A stretch of DNA of 9,039 bases. It comes from Candidatus Apopatocola equi (GTDB taxonomy: Bacteria > Bacillota > Clostridia > Oscillospirales > Oscillospiraceae). Positions within the stretch are counted from its first letter, which is position 1. Every line of letters begins with the position of its first letter. The stretch lies in contig JAGHSH010000257.1 in the NCBI GenBank assembly GCA_018065965.1, positions 1-9,039 on the forward strand, written 5' to 3'. The translations under genes and the position numbers were made by a program. Below are positions 1-5,843 of this stretch, piece after piece. The notes beneath the pieces were generated by a model, which searched no databases, had not been told where the DNA came from, and saw only the letters and a list, made by a program, of their open reading frames with translations.

Positions 1-207
1 GAGATCCAGCAGCTCCCCGTCCTCGTCATACAGCTCTCCGTAGAGGAGCTTGCGGTCGGGCGTTTCCGCCATGGTTTTGCCGTTGGAGGGGCGGAACACC
101 CGGTCTACGACGGCGATGGTATCCGGGCCGGAGAGGCGCAGAATGCCGATGGCCGCCACAACGCCGCCGGAAGCGATGGCGGCAATGGTATCGTTTGAAT
201 ATGTCAT
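1..207 (-). CDS. mnmE: tRNA modification GTPase MnmE, N-terminal part (runs off left edge)
   Basis: I translated this from the reverse strand: 69 codons beginning MTYSNDTIAAIASGG and continuing through GILRLSGPD. The start NDTIAAIA followed by GIxRxSGPD is the hallmark of the formyl-tetrahydrofolate-binding N-terminal domain of MnmE (TrmE). MnmE works with MnmG to place a (carboxymethyl)aminomethyl group on U34 of certain tRNAs in the cytoplasm. The helical and G domains lie outside the window, so GTPase motifs cannot be checked. The ATG is supported by AAGGA five bases upstream on the reverse strand. A strong terminator lies about 55 bases upstream, so mnmE is probably not simply co-transcribed with the preceding gene, yet I see no convincing promoter in that short gap. 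The usual family motif has more Pro/Gly (STPPGEGG) where this protein has ASGGVVAA. Confidence 0.93.
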   Translation of the reverse strand, partial: MTYSNDTIAAIASGGVVAAIGILRLSGPDTIAVVDRVFRPSNGKTMAETPDRKLLYGELYDEDGELLDL

Positions 208-261
208 ATCGTTCCTTCTTGCAGATAATGGTTCCGTTCCCACCGGGAGAACGGCATATGG

Positions 262-289
262 AAAAAAGGAGCCTTGCGGCTCCTTTTTT
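262..289 (-). terminator. Rho-independent terminator after the CD1247-type gene
   Basis: Six A, then the perfect stem ggagcc / ggctcc around the tetraloop ttgc, then six T. The A and T runs make it symmetric, so it could work in both directions. It sits 15 bp past the stop codon of the leftward gene ending at 305 and most likely ends that transcript. Confidence 0.85.
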
Positions 290-304
290 CGCATGCAGCG
301 GATT

Positions 305-835
305 TCAGTCCTCGTCGTCCTCGTCCTCGAAATCGACCTCTTCCACATCAGCGGTGTCGAAGTCGATGACGGCGCCGCACTCGGGGCACTCGAAGTGACC
401 CGCGGCCAGAATGCTCTCGTCAACGGTCAGATTGAAGCCGCAGCCCGGGCACTCCACGTTGTAGAAAACGTCGTCTTCTTCGTACTCTTCGTCATCATTG
501 CCCAGATAGTCGCAGCACTCGTCGCACTCGCAGTCCTCGCAGTCGCCCTCGCAGTCGCAGTGGTCGCAGTCGTCCGTGCAGCCGCAGAACTCCTCGCAGT
601 CCATTTCGTCGCAGAGGTGCTCGTAATACTCGTCCTCCAGTGCGTTGACATCCTCGCCCAGCTCGTCCATGCAGTCGGCCAGATCTTCCACGGCATCCTG
701 CACGTCGCCCAGATCGGCGGTGATATCCTCCAGAATGTCGATGACGACCTTAAAGAGCTTGCCCTCTTTGCTGTCGCCCAGCTCCATGCCCTCGCAGAGT
801 CCCTTGAGATAAGCTACCTTTTCGGATGTGGTCAT
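305..835 (-). CDS. CD1247 N-terminal-domain zinc-ribbon protein, acidic and Cys-rich
   Basis: 176 residues. The N-terminal ~70 residues (AYLKGLCEGMELG, KEGKLFKVVIDIL, then a long acidic helical stretch with DELGEDVNALED) match the family named after Clostridioides difficile CD1247, commonly found beside efp in Clostridia. The function is not established. The C-terminal end has a zinc ribbon, C129-x2-C132 and C150-x2-C153. Between them, residues 75-108 hold 12 cysteines spaced by Asp/Glu, and the whole protein is strongly acidic, with an all-acidic tail (EDEDDED). No signal peptide or membrane segment is visible, so it should be cytoplasmic. The start is supported by GAGGAGG eight bases upstream. 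It follows efp by 44 bp on the same strand without an obvious terminator and is probably co-transcribed from the efp promoter. A metal-binding or redox role is inference only. Confidence 0.85.
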   Translation of the reverse strand: MTTSEKVAYLKGLCEGMELGDSKEGKLFKVVIDILEDITADLGDVQDAVEDLADCMDELGEDVNALEDEYYEHLCDEMDCEEFCGCTDDCDHCDCEGDCEDCECDECCDYLGNDDEEYEEDDVFYNVECPGCGFNLTVDESILAAGHFECPECGAVIDFDTADVEEVDFEDEDDED

Positions 836-879
836 GATGAAAACCTCCTCGTGAAGTGTATGGAAAAAAACGGATAAAC

Positions 880-1440
880 TTACTTGGCGCGCTCGAGATA
901 CTCGCCGGAGCGGGTGTCAACACGGATGCGGTCGCCGGGCCCGATGAACAGAGGCACCTTGATCTCGGCGCCGGTCTCGAGGGTGGCGGGCTTGGTCACG
1001 TTGGTGGCGGTGTTGCCGGCAAAGCCGGGATCGGTCTGAGCGACCTCCAGCTCCACGAAGTTGGGGGGCTCAACGGCGAACACCTTGCCCTTGAAGGAGC
1101 AGACGGTGCACTCCATGTTTTCCTTGACGAACTTGAAGGAGGCGGGCATGACCTTCTCGTCGATGGGCTCGAGCTCGTAGGTCTCGGGGTTCATGAAGTA
1201 GTAGAGGTTGCCGTCGTTGTAGCTGTACTCCATGGTGCGGCGCTCGACGAAGGCGTTCTCAAACTTGGCGGTGGGGTTGAAGCTGGTCTCGACCACGGCG
1301 CCGGTAATCACGTTCCTGTACTTGGTGCGGACAAAGGCGGCGCCCTTGCCGGGCTTCACGTGCTGGAACTCGATGACCTGCATGACCTGACCGTCCAGTT
1401 CAAAGGTCACGCCGTTGCGGAATTCACCGGCAGAAATCAT
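880..1440 (-). CDS. efp: Translation elongation factor P
   Basis: EF-P binds between the P and E sites of the ribosome and relieves stalling at polyproline stretches. The 186-residue product has the family's normal length and begins MISAGEFRNG. An in-frame ATG further upstream (1539) would add 33 residues not typical of EF-P. The ATG at 1440 is preceded by AGGAGG with an 8-base spacer, so I choose it. The KOW-like domain I carries PGKGAAF at residues 30-36, with Lys32 at the tip that receives the modification in many bacteria. The OB-like domains follow, ending with the typical VPLFIGPGDRIRVDTRSGEYLER. Lys rather than Arg at position 32 fits a Bacillus-like or EpmA-type chemistry rather than rhamnosylation. 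It has its own promoter (1518-1546) and lies downstream of the M24 peptidase gene, an arrangement common in Firmicutes. Confidence 0.97.
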   Translation of the reverse strand: MISAGEFRNGVTFELDGQVMQVIEFQHVKPGKGAAFVRTKYRNVITGAVVETSFNPTAKFENAFVERRTMEYSYNDGNLYYFMNPETYELEPIDEKVMPASFKFVKENMECTVCSFKGKVFAVEPPNFVELEVAQTDPGFAGNTATNVTKPATLETGAEIKVPLFIGPGDRIRVDTRSGEYLERAK

Positions 1441-1517
1441 AGATGTGTCCTCCTGAATGTATCTTGTTTTAATAAAAATTTGTTTCTGTACACACTGAGC
1501 CAATTTTAGACTGAAAT

Positions 1518-1546
1518 ATTTTATCCCATCACAGCCCAAAATGCAA
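1518..1546 (-). promoter_or_regulatory. Sigma-A-type promoter of efp
   Basis: Read on the reverse strand: -35 TTGCAT (1541-1546), a 17-base spacer, and -10 TAAAAT (1518-1523). The predicted start is near 1511, giving a leader of about 70 bases that is AT-rich compared with the surrounding genes. No terminator is visible between the upstream peptidase gene and this promoter, so read-through may also feed efp. Confidence 0.75.
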
Positions 1547-1598
1547 GAGTTTTTTTAGCCCGGGCGCACATTTCGGAGAATCCGGCGCTCCCGCCTGC

Positions 1599-2663
1599 TC
1601 AAAGGATGAGCAGCTCCTTGGGGGCTTTGGTGATGTTGGTGCAGCCGTTCTCCTCGAGAATGACCACGTCCTCAATGCGCACGCCGAAGCGGCCGGGCAG
1701 GTAAATGCCGGGCTCGGCGGAGACCACCGCGCCCACGGGCATCAGGGTATTTTCGGTGGGACGGGCGCTGGGGCTTTCGTGGATCTCCAGACCCAGAGAG
1801 TGGCCGTAGCTGTGGCCGAAGTATTCGCCGTAGCCGGCCTCCTCGATCACCCTGCGGGCGGCGGCGTCGATGTCCCGGCCGGGGATCCCGGCGCGGGAGG
1901 CGGCAATGCCTGCCAGCTGGGCCTCCAACACGATGCCGTAGACCTTCTTCATCTCCTCGGTGGCGTGACCCACGGCCACGGTGCGGGTCATGTCGGAGCA
2001 GTAGCCGTCCTTCTTGGTGCCGAAGTCCATGGTCACGAAATCGCCGTCCTGAATGACGTTGTCCCCGGGCACGCCGTGGGGCATGGAGCTCTTGGCGCCG
2101 GTGACCACGATGGGATCGAAGCTGTTTTCCTCGCCGCCGTAGCGGAGCATACGGTAGGTGAGCTCTGCGGCGACCTCTTTTTCGGTCAGACCGGGCCTGA
2201 GGATGCCCAGCACGTCATCCAGCGCCTTTTCGGCGATGCGCTGAGCCTCGATCATGCTGTGCAGCTCATCCTTGTCCTTGCTCCGGCGCAGCTCGTTGAG
2301 GAGCGCTCCGGCGGGATGGAGGGTGCAGCGGAGCTCCTGCTCCCAGCGGGCCCACTCGGCGTGACTCATGCGGTCGGCCTCGGCGGCCAGTGTGCCCCGG
2401 AAGCCGCCCAGCAGCGTTCCCACCAGCTCGCTGAGCGGATGACCGGTGGTGAACTTCCGTACCTCGCTCTCCCGCACCTGCTGGGAGGCGGCCTCGGTGT
2501 AGCGGGAATCGGTGAGCAGCCAGCTCTTCTCCGGCGTGACGAGCACGGCGCCGTCGGTGAAGTAAAAGCCGGTGGCATAGCGGCAGGAAATGGGGTCGGT
2601 CAGCAGCAGCGCGTCCAGACCGGAAGTCTTCATCAGCGCCCGGATCCCTTTGATATGTTCCAT
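1599..2663 (-). CDS. pepP: Xaa-Pro aminopeptidase, M24 family
   Basis: 354 residues, the typical length for the short Firmicute type. The N-terminal ~125 residues form the creatinase-like domain (GLDALLLTDP, YATGF, LLTDSRYTEAA). The C-terminal pita-bread domain carries all five metal ligands of the M24 family: D213 (MDFG), D224 (CSDMTRT), H288 (GHSLGLEIHE), E317 (AEPGIYLPG) and E331 (RIEDV), plus H196 in MPHG. It should remove N-terminal residues that precede proline, using two metal ions (usually Mn) in the cytoplasm. The ATG follows GGAGG with an 8-base spacer, and that GGAGG lies in the last codons of the upstream comEA-like gene, so the two are probably translationally coupled. A neighbouring efp is common for this peptidase. 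Both touch proline-rich protein metabolism, which may or may not be meaningful. Confidence 0.95.
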   Translation of the reverse strand: MEHIKGIRALMKTSGLDALLLTDPISCRYATGFYFTDGAVLVTPEKSWLLTDSRYTEAASQQVRESEVRKFTTGHPLSELVGTLLGGFRGTLAAEADRMSHAEWARWEQELRCTLHPAGALLNELRRSKDKDELHSMIEAQRIAEKALDDVLGILRPGLTEKEVAAELTYRMLRYGGEENSFDPIVVTGAKSSMPHGVPGDNVIQDGDFVTMDFGTKKDGYCSDMTRTVAVGHATEEMKKVYGIVLEAQLAGIAASRAGIPGRDIDAAARRVIEEAGYGEYFGHSYGHSLGLEIHESPSARPTENTLMPVGAVVSAEPGIYLPGRFGVRIEDVVILEENGCTNITKAPKELLIL

Positions 2664-2666
2664 GTG

Positions 2667-2987
2667 TCAGTCCTCCATGTATTCGTAGATTCTCTCCAGC
2701 GTGGCCTCTCCGATGCCGCTGACGGTCAGCAGCTCCTCCACGCAGGTAAACTCGCCCACGCTCTCCCGGCGCTCAATGATGCGCCCGGCCACGGCCGGCC
2801 CTACCCCGGGCAGCAGACAGAGCGTGTCAGCGTCGGCGGTGTTGAGATCCACCTCTCCTACCGTCACCGGCTCTGCGGGAGCCAAACCCCGGGATTCCTC
2901 CAGCGCCGCGCTGCCCTGATTCAGCGTGAAGAGCAGGCAGAGGAGCGCCAGCGAGAGCAGAAAAAGCAGCTTATCAGTTTTTGCCAT
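2667..2987 (-). CDS. ComEA-like secreted helix-hairpin-helix DNA-binding protein, short form
   Basis: 106 residues. An N-terminal hydrophobic segment (about residues 6-21, LLFLLSLALLCLLF) acts as a signal or membrane anchor. A short linker follows, then two helix-hairpin-helix motifs: VDLNTADADTLCLLPGVGP (47-64) and LLTVSGIGEATLERI (86-100). This is the ComEA signature; in competent bacteria ComEA binds incoming double-stranded DNA outside the membrane. It lacks the SLBB domain found in longer Bacillus-type ComEA, and no comEB/comEC is in view, so a competence role is not proven. I choose the ATG at 2987, with GGGAG 6 bases upstream, over one at 3053: the shorter start puts the hydrophobic segment right at the N-terminus and the added residues look like untranslated leader. 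The gene is followed 3 bp later by the M24 peptidase gene. Confidence 0.85.
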   Translation of the reverse strand: MAKTDKLLFLLSLALLCLLFTLNQGSAALEESRGLAPAEPVTVGEVDLNTADADTLCLLPGVGPAVAGRIIERRESVGEFTCVEELLTVSGIGEATLERIYEYMED

Positions 2988-3000
2988 TGTTTCTCCCGTC

Positions 3001-3021
3001 GGATTTTTGTTGCAAAAATCC
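3001..3021. repeat. Perfect 9-bp inverted repeat overlapping the dac -35 region
   Basis: Arms ggatttttg (3001-3009) and caaaaatcc (3013-3021) flank a 3-base centre. On the plus strand it covers the candidate -35 box of dac. On the minus strand it lies in the leader of the comEA-like gene, 13 bases before its ATG. It could be an operator or an mRNA hairpin close to the ribosome binding site. Neither role is shown. Confidence 0.6.
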
Positions 3022-3038
3022 AGCAGATACTCTATAAT
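3010..3038 (+). promoter_or_regulatory. Sigma-A-type promoter of the D-Ala-D-Ala carboxypeptidase gene
   Basis: TTGCAA (3010-3015), a 17-base spacer and a consensus TATAAT (3033-3038). The transcript would start near 3045, giving a leader of about 38 bases before the ATG at 3083. Confidence 0.8.
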
Positions 3039-3054
3039 GGGTACGCTTAACACT

Positions 3055-3083
3055 ATATTACCATTTCCTGCGGAGTTTCACAA
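3055..3083 (-). promoter_or_regulatory. Candidate promoter of the comEA-like/pepP operon
   Basis: Read on the reverse strand: TTGTGA (3078-3083), a 17-base spacer and TAATAT (3055-3060). The predicted start is near 3048. The -35 box touches the dac start codon, so this promoter faces the dac promoter across a few bases. The match is moderate. Confidence 0.5.
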
Positions 3084-4792
3084 TGAAAAAAATCAGATTT
3101 CTTTCAACATTTTTGCTGCTTGCCCTGCTTTTCGGCGTACTGGCTCCCACGGGCTACGCGCTGGACGAGCCGAAGGTGGAGTGCGGCTACTGTATTCTGC
3201 TGGAGACCAACACCGACACGGTGCTCTACTCCCGCGGCGCGGATTCCCGGGCCTACCCCGCATCCCTGACCAAGATGATGACGGTGCTGCTGGCCATCGA
3301 GGCCGTGGAGGAGCAGCGGACGCTGCCCAACGGCGACACCGCCGCACTGAGCAACATGGTCACCGCCCAGCCGGGCTTTGATTTTGACATGATCGCCAGC
3401 GGCTCCACCGCCGATATCCTGCAGGGCGAGACCATGACGCTGGAGGATCTGCTCTATTGCGCCATGCTCTCCTCCGCCAACGAGGCCTGCAATGTCATTG
3501 CCATGTACATCTCCGGCACCGTGGACAATTTCGTGGCGCTCATGAACCAGCGCGCCGCCGAGCTGGGCTGCACCGGCACCCACTTTGCCAACACCCACGG
3601 CCTGCCCAACGAGAACCACTATACCACCGCCTGGGATCTCTCCCTCATCGCCCGGGAGTGCGTGGATCACAGCGTGTTCCGGGAGCTCTGCTCCACCCGC
3701 GCCCACACCCTGAACCCCACCAACCTGTCCGCCGAGCGGCAGCTCTACAATACCAACGCCCTCATCAACGCCAACGACCACTATCCCGGCAACTATCTCT
3801 ATGAGGGCGCGGCCGGCATCAAGACGGGCTTTACCTCCGCCGCGGGCTACTGTCTGGCCGCTCTGGCCACCCGGGAGGGTGTGGCCAACGAGCAGCTGCT
3901 CTCCATCGTGCTGCTGGCGCCCGCCTATGATGACAACGGCGACGGGATCATCGACCGCTACTGCAACTTCTCCGACAGCGCCGCCCTCTTTGACTGGGGC
4001 TTCGACAACTGGAGCTACCGGGAGGTCATCAAGTCCACCGACATCATCACCGAGGTACCTGTTGCCATGGGCGACGGCGCCGACCGCGTCAGCGTGCGGC
4101 CCAGCTCCTCCATCGTGCGGCTGCTGCCCAACGATGAGGATCTCTCCCTCTACCAGAAGGTTCCCACCATCACCGCCGCGGCCAACGGCAAGGAGCTGGA
4201 GGCTCCCATCTCCGCCGGTCAGGTGCTCGGCGAGATCTCCATTGTCAAGGACGGCGTTACCGTGGGCACCTCCGCGCTGGTGGCCAGCAGCGACGTGGCG
4301 CTCAGCCGGGTGCAGTATATGCGCTCCCAGGTCTCCGACACGCTCCATAAGCCCGTTGTGCAGTGGGCCTTCTGGATCCTGATGCTGCTGATCTTCCTCT
4401 ATGCTTTCGTGGTGGTGCGCTACCGCAACCGCCGCGGAGCCTACCTCAAGCGGGTCAGCAACGCCCGTATCGCCAGAGAGATCGCGGCTGCGGACGAGGA
4501 CGTCCGCGCCTGGTACGGAGAGGACGGGGAGGCCACCCGCCCCGTGAAGCCGAAGGTATCCTCTGCAGGTGAGCCCCGCCGGAGCGCCGACGGGCGCAGC
4601 GGCGTCAGGAAACCGGCCAGAAGCACAGCCGGGAAAAAACCCGCCGGAGCGCCGAAGAGCGGCAGCGCAAAGCCGAAGGGCAAAAGCCCCGCGGTGAGCG
4701 TGGCCAAAAGCGACCCCTCCTCTCCCTCCGCCTCCGAGGACGACAGCTTCCGCGACTGCTTCGAGGAGTTCTTCGGGAAAAAAGAGGAATAA
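3083..4792 (+). CDS. D-Ala-D-Ala carboxypeptidase (S11 penicillin-binding protein) with long C-terminal tail
   Basis: 569 residues. There is a signal peptide at residues 1-26 (cut near GYA/LDE). The S11 catalytic domain has all three motifs: SLTK (S61 nucleophile, K64), SAN (131-133) and KTG (247-249). It should remove the terminal D-Ala of peptidoglycan stem peptides outside the membrane, limiting cross-links. A PBP5-type C-terminal beta domain follows (about 320-405), then a membrane helix (about 427-446). The stretch after that, residues 447-569, is longer than usual for the family: basic and rich in Lys, Pro, Ser and Ala, ending in an acidic patch (DDSFRDCFEEFF). With an N-terminal signal and this helix, the tail should be cytoplasmic. 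CGGAG lies 7 bases before the ATG. The gene has its own promoter and terminator. A DacB/DacF-like sporulation role is possible, since spo0A is next, but unproven. Confidence 0.93.
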   Translation: MKKIRFLSTFLLLALLFGVLAPTGYALDEPKVECGYCILLETNTDTVLYSRGADSRAYPASLTKMMTVLLAIEAVEEQRTLPNGDTAALSNMVTAQPGFDFDMIASGSTADILQGETMTLEDLLYCAMLSSANEACNVIAMYISGTVDNFVALMNQRAAELGCTGTHFANTHGLPNENHYTTAWDLSLIARECVDHSVFRELCSTRAHTLNPTNLSAERQLYNTNALINANDHYPGNYLYEGAAGIKTGFTSAAGYCLAALATREGVANEQLLSIVLLAPAYDDNGDGIIDRYCNFSDSAALFDWGFDNWSYREVIKSTDIITEVPVAMGDGADRVSVRPSSSIVRLLPNDEDLSLYQKVPTITAAANGKELEAPISAGQVLGEISIVKDGVTVGTSALVASSDVALSRVQYMRSQVSDTLHKPVVQWAFWILMLLIFLYAFVVVRYRNRRGAYLKRVSNARIAREIAAADEDVRAWYGEDGEATRPVKPKVSSAGEPRRSADGRSGVRKPARSTAGKKPAGAPKSGSAKPKGKSPAVSVAKSDPSSPSASEDDSFRDCFEEFFGKKEE

Positions 4793-4809
4793 AGCGGAAT
4801 AAAAACTTT

Positions 4810-4845
4810 ATCCCCGCCTTTCAGCAGGAAAGGCGGGGATTTTTT
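4810..4845 (+). terminator. Rho-independent terminator of the carboxypeptidase gene
   Basis: A perfect 13-bp stem, atccccgcctttc (4810-4822) with gaaaggcggggat (4828-4840), closes a 5-base loop and is followed by a T run to 4845. It begins 17 bases after the stop codon. Confidence 0.95.
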
Positions 4846-4897
4846 CTCTCTCTATCGCGGCAGAGAGGGGAAGAACGGAAAAGGCGGTCGAAGAAGA

Positions 4898-4938
4898 GCG
4901 AAAGAAGCCGCGCAGCCGCGCTGCGGGCGCGAAAGAAG
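4898..4938. repeat. GC hairpin flanked by direct 10-base repeats
   Basis: Two copies of gcgaaagaag (4898-4907 and 4929-4938) flank a perfect 6-bp stem, cgcagc (4911-4916) with gctgcg (4920-4925), and a 3-base loop. It is not followed by a T run, so it is not a standard terminator. It may be a dispersed repeat or a protein-binding element. Confidence 0.45.
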
Positions 4939-4952
4939 GCTCCTGCTTTTTG

Positions 4953-4981
4953 TTGCCAATCCGCCTGCCTTATGATAGATT
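4953..4981 (+). promoter_or_regulatory. Candidate vegetative promoter of spo0A
   Basis: TTGCCA (4953-4958), a 17-base spacer and TAGATT (4976-4981). An overlapping alternative -10 is TATGAT (4971-4976), with a poorer -35 at 18 bases (tttttg). Either would give a leader of about 70-80 bases. I see no clear sigma-H pattern. Confidence 0.4.
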
Positions 4982-5058
4982 ATGACGCAGTTCAACGGAG
5001 ACGGGAGAAAGATAGAGCAGAGATCCGTTATCAATCTTTAATTTCCGGAGGAAATGAT

Positions 5059-5838
5059 ATGGAAAGCAAGATTCGTGTGCTGATCGCTGACGGCAACGAG
5101 GAGTTTCGCAGTTCGCTGCTGACGGCGCTGCGCTCGGAGGAGGATATGGAGTGCGCGGGCGAGGCTGCCGACGGCAGCGAGGCGCTGGAGCTTTGCGTGC
5201 GGGAGGAGCCGGATGTACTGGTCACGGAGCTGATCCTCAGCAAGCTGGACGGGCTCAGCCTCCTGCAGCGGCTGCAGGAGCTGCCCAGACCGCCTGCGGC
5301 GCTGGTGGCAACGGGCTTTGTGACCGCGCGGGTGGTGCAGGAAGCGGCCGAGGCGGGCTGCACCTATTTTCTCAGCAAGCCCTGTGAGCTCAGCGAGCTG
5401 CTGCTGCGCATCCGGCAGTTCGGCCGCCGCAGCAGCGCTCCCCTGCGTGTATCGGTAAGCGCCCCGGCGGATAAAAGCGCGGAGCTGGAGGAGCTGGTCA
5501 CGGACATCATCCATGAGATCGGCGTACCGGCTCACATCAAGGGCTACCAGTACCTGCGGGAGGCCATCCTGCTGACGGTGGAGGATATGGACATCATCAA
5601 CGCCGTGACCAAGGTGCTCTACCCCGAGGTGGCCAGACGCTACGGCACCACTCCCTCCCGGGTGGAGCGGGCCATCCGCCATGCCATCGAGGTGGCGTGG
5701 GATCGGGGCGATGTGGAAACGCTGCAGCGCTTCTTTGGCTACACGGTCTCCGGGATCAAGGGCAAGCCCACCAATTCGGAGTTCATCGCCATGATCGCAG
5801 ACCACCTTTCCCTGAAGCAGCGGCAGAGCGCACGCTGA
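5059..5838 (+). CDS. spo0A: Sporulation master regulator Spo0A with atypical receiver (Asp56 equivalent is Glu)
   Basis: 259 residues. An upstream in-frame ATG (4972) would add 29 unrelated residues. The ATG at 5059 has GGAGG seven bases before it and gives the standard start MESKIRVLIAD. The C-terminal DNA-binding domain (about 144-255) is nearly identical to known Spo0A: IIHEIGVPAHIKGYQYLREA, SRVERAIRHAIEVAW (recognition helix) and GYTVSGIKGKPTNSEFIAM. The N-terminal receiver (about 5-120) aligns without gaps to Bacillus subtilis Spo0A, but its phosphorylation pocket is altered. D11 is kept, the next acidic residue is G12, and the phospho-acceptor position is E57 (DVLVTELILSKLDG). The switch Thr (T85) and Lys (K107, in FLSKP) remain. 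In spore formers, phosphorylated Spo0A binds TGTCGAA boxes and controls entry to sporulation. Here Glu may mimic phosphate or the control may differ (inference). The linker between domains is short. The gene is convergent with dus. Confidence 0.96.
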   Translation: MESKIRVLIADGNEEFRSSLLTALRSEEDMECAGEAADGSEALELCVREEPDVLVTELILSKLDGLSLLQRLQELPRPPAALVATGFVTARVVQEAAEAGCTYFLSKPCELSELLLRIRQFGRRSSAPLRVSVSAPADKSAELEELVTDIIHEIGVPAHIKGYQYLREAILLTVEDMDIINAVTKVLYPEVARRYGTTPSRVERAIRHAIEVAWDRGDVETLQRFFGYTVSGIKGKPTNSEFIAMIADHLSLKQRQSAR

Positions 5839-5843
5839 AGGGC

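Larger units (their letters stand above)
4846..5058 (+). other. Intergenic leader region upstream of spo0A
   Basis: 213 bases without a credible gene. It contains a purine-rich stretch (4861-4910), a GC hairpin (4911-4925) flanked by two copies of gcgaaagaag, a candidate promoter (4953-4981) and the spo0A ribosome binding site ggagg (5047-5051). A short reading frame on the reverse strand (4852-5034) has no ribosome binding site and no recognisable family. spoIVB, which precedes spo0A in many spore formers, is not here. Confidence 0.7.

Noticed and set aside
234..254. Small hairpin (ccgttc / gaacgg) upstream of mnmE as a riboswitch or attenuator
   Set aside because: Only six paired bases, no alternative structure or T run, and it does not resemble a known riboswitch.
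1441..1539. Longer N-terminus for EF-P starting at 1539
   Set aside because: It would include the promoter -10 box and the strong ribosome binding site in the coding region and add 33 residues not found in EF-P.
1551..1568. T run and gcccgggc palindrome between pepP and efp as a terminator
   Set aside because: On the minus strand, where pepP is read, the stem is followed by A rather than T. On the plus strand there is no gene to end.
1779..3050. Open frame of 423 codons on the plus strand across pepP and the comEA-like gene
   Set aside because: It runs antisense through two well-supported genes, has low-complexity composition and no family signature.
3104..4348. Open frame of 414 codons antisense to the carboxypeptidase gene
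   Set aside because: It is the antisense shadow of a GC-rich gene with strong motifs on the other strand. It is made of His/Gly/Val/Ala-rich filler, with no ribosome binding site and no known domain.
4887..4892. Possible Spo0A box (gtcgaa) upstream of spo0A
   Set aside because: It matches only six of the seven core bases (GGTCGAA rather than TGTCGAA) and lacks the flanking A/T consensus, so it cannot be told from chance.
4852..5034. 60-codon frame on the minus strand in the spo0A leader
   Set aside because: No ribosome binding site, no family resemblance, and it overlaps the hairpin and candidate promoter.
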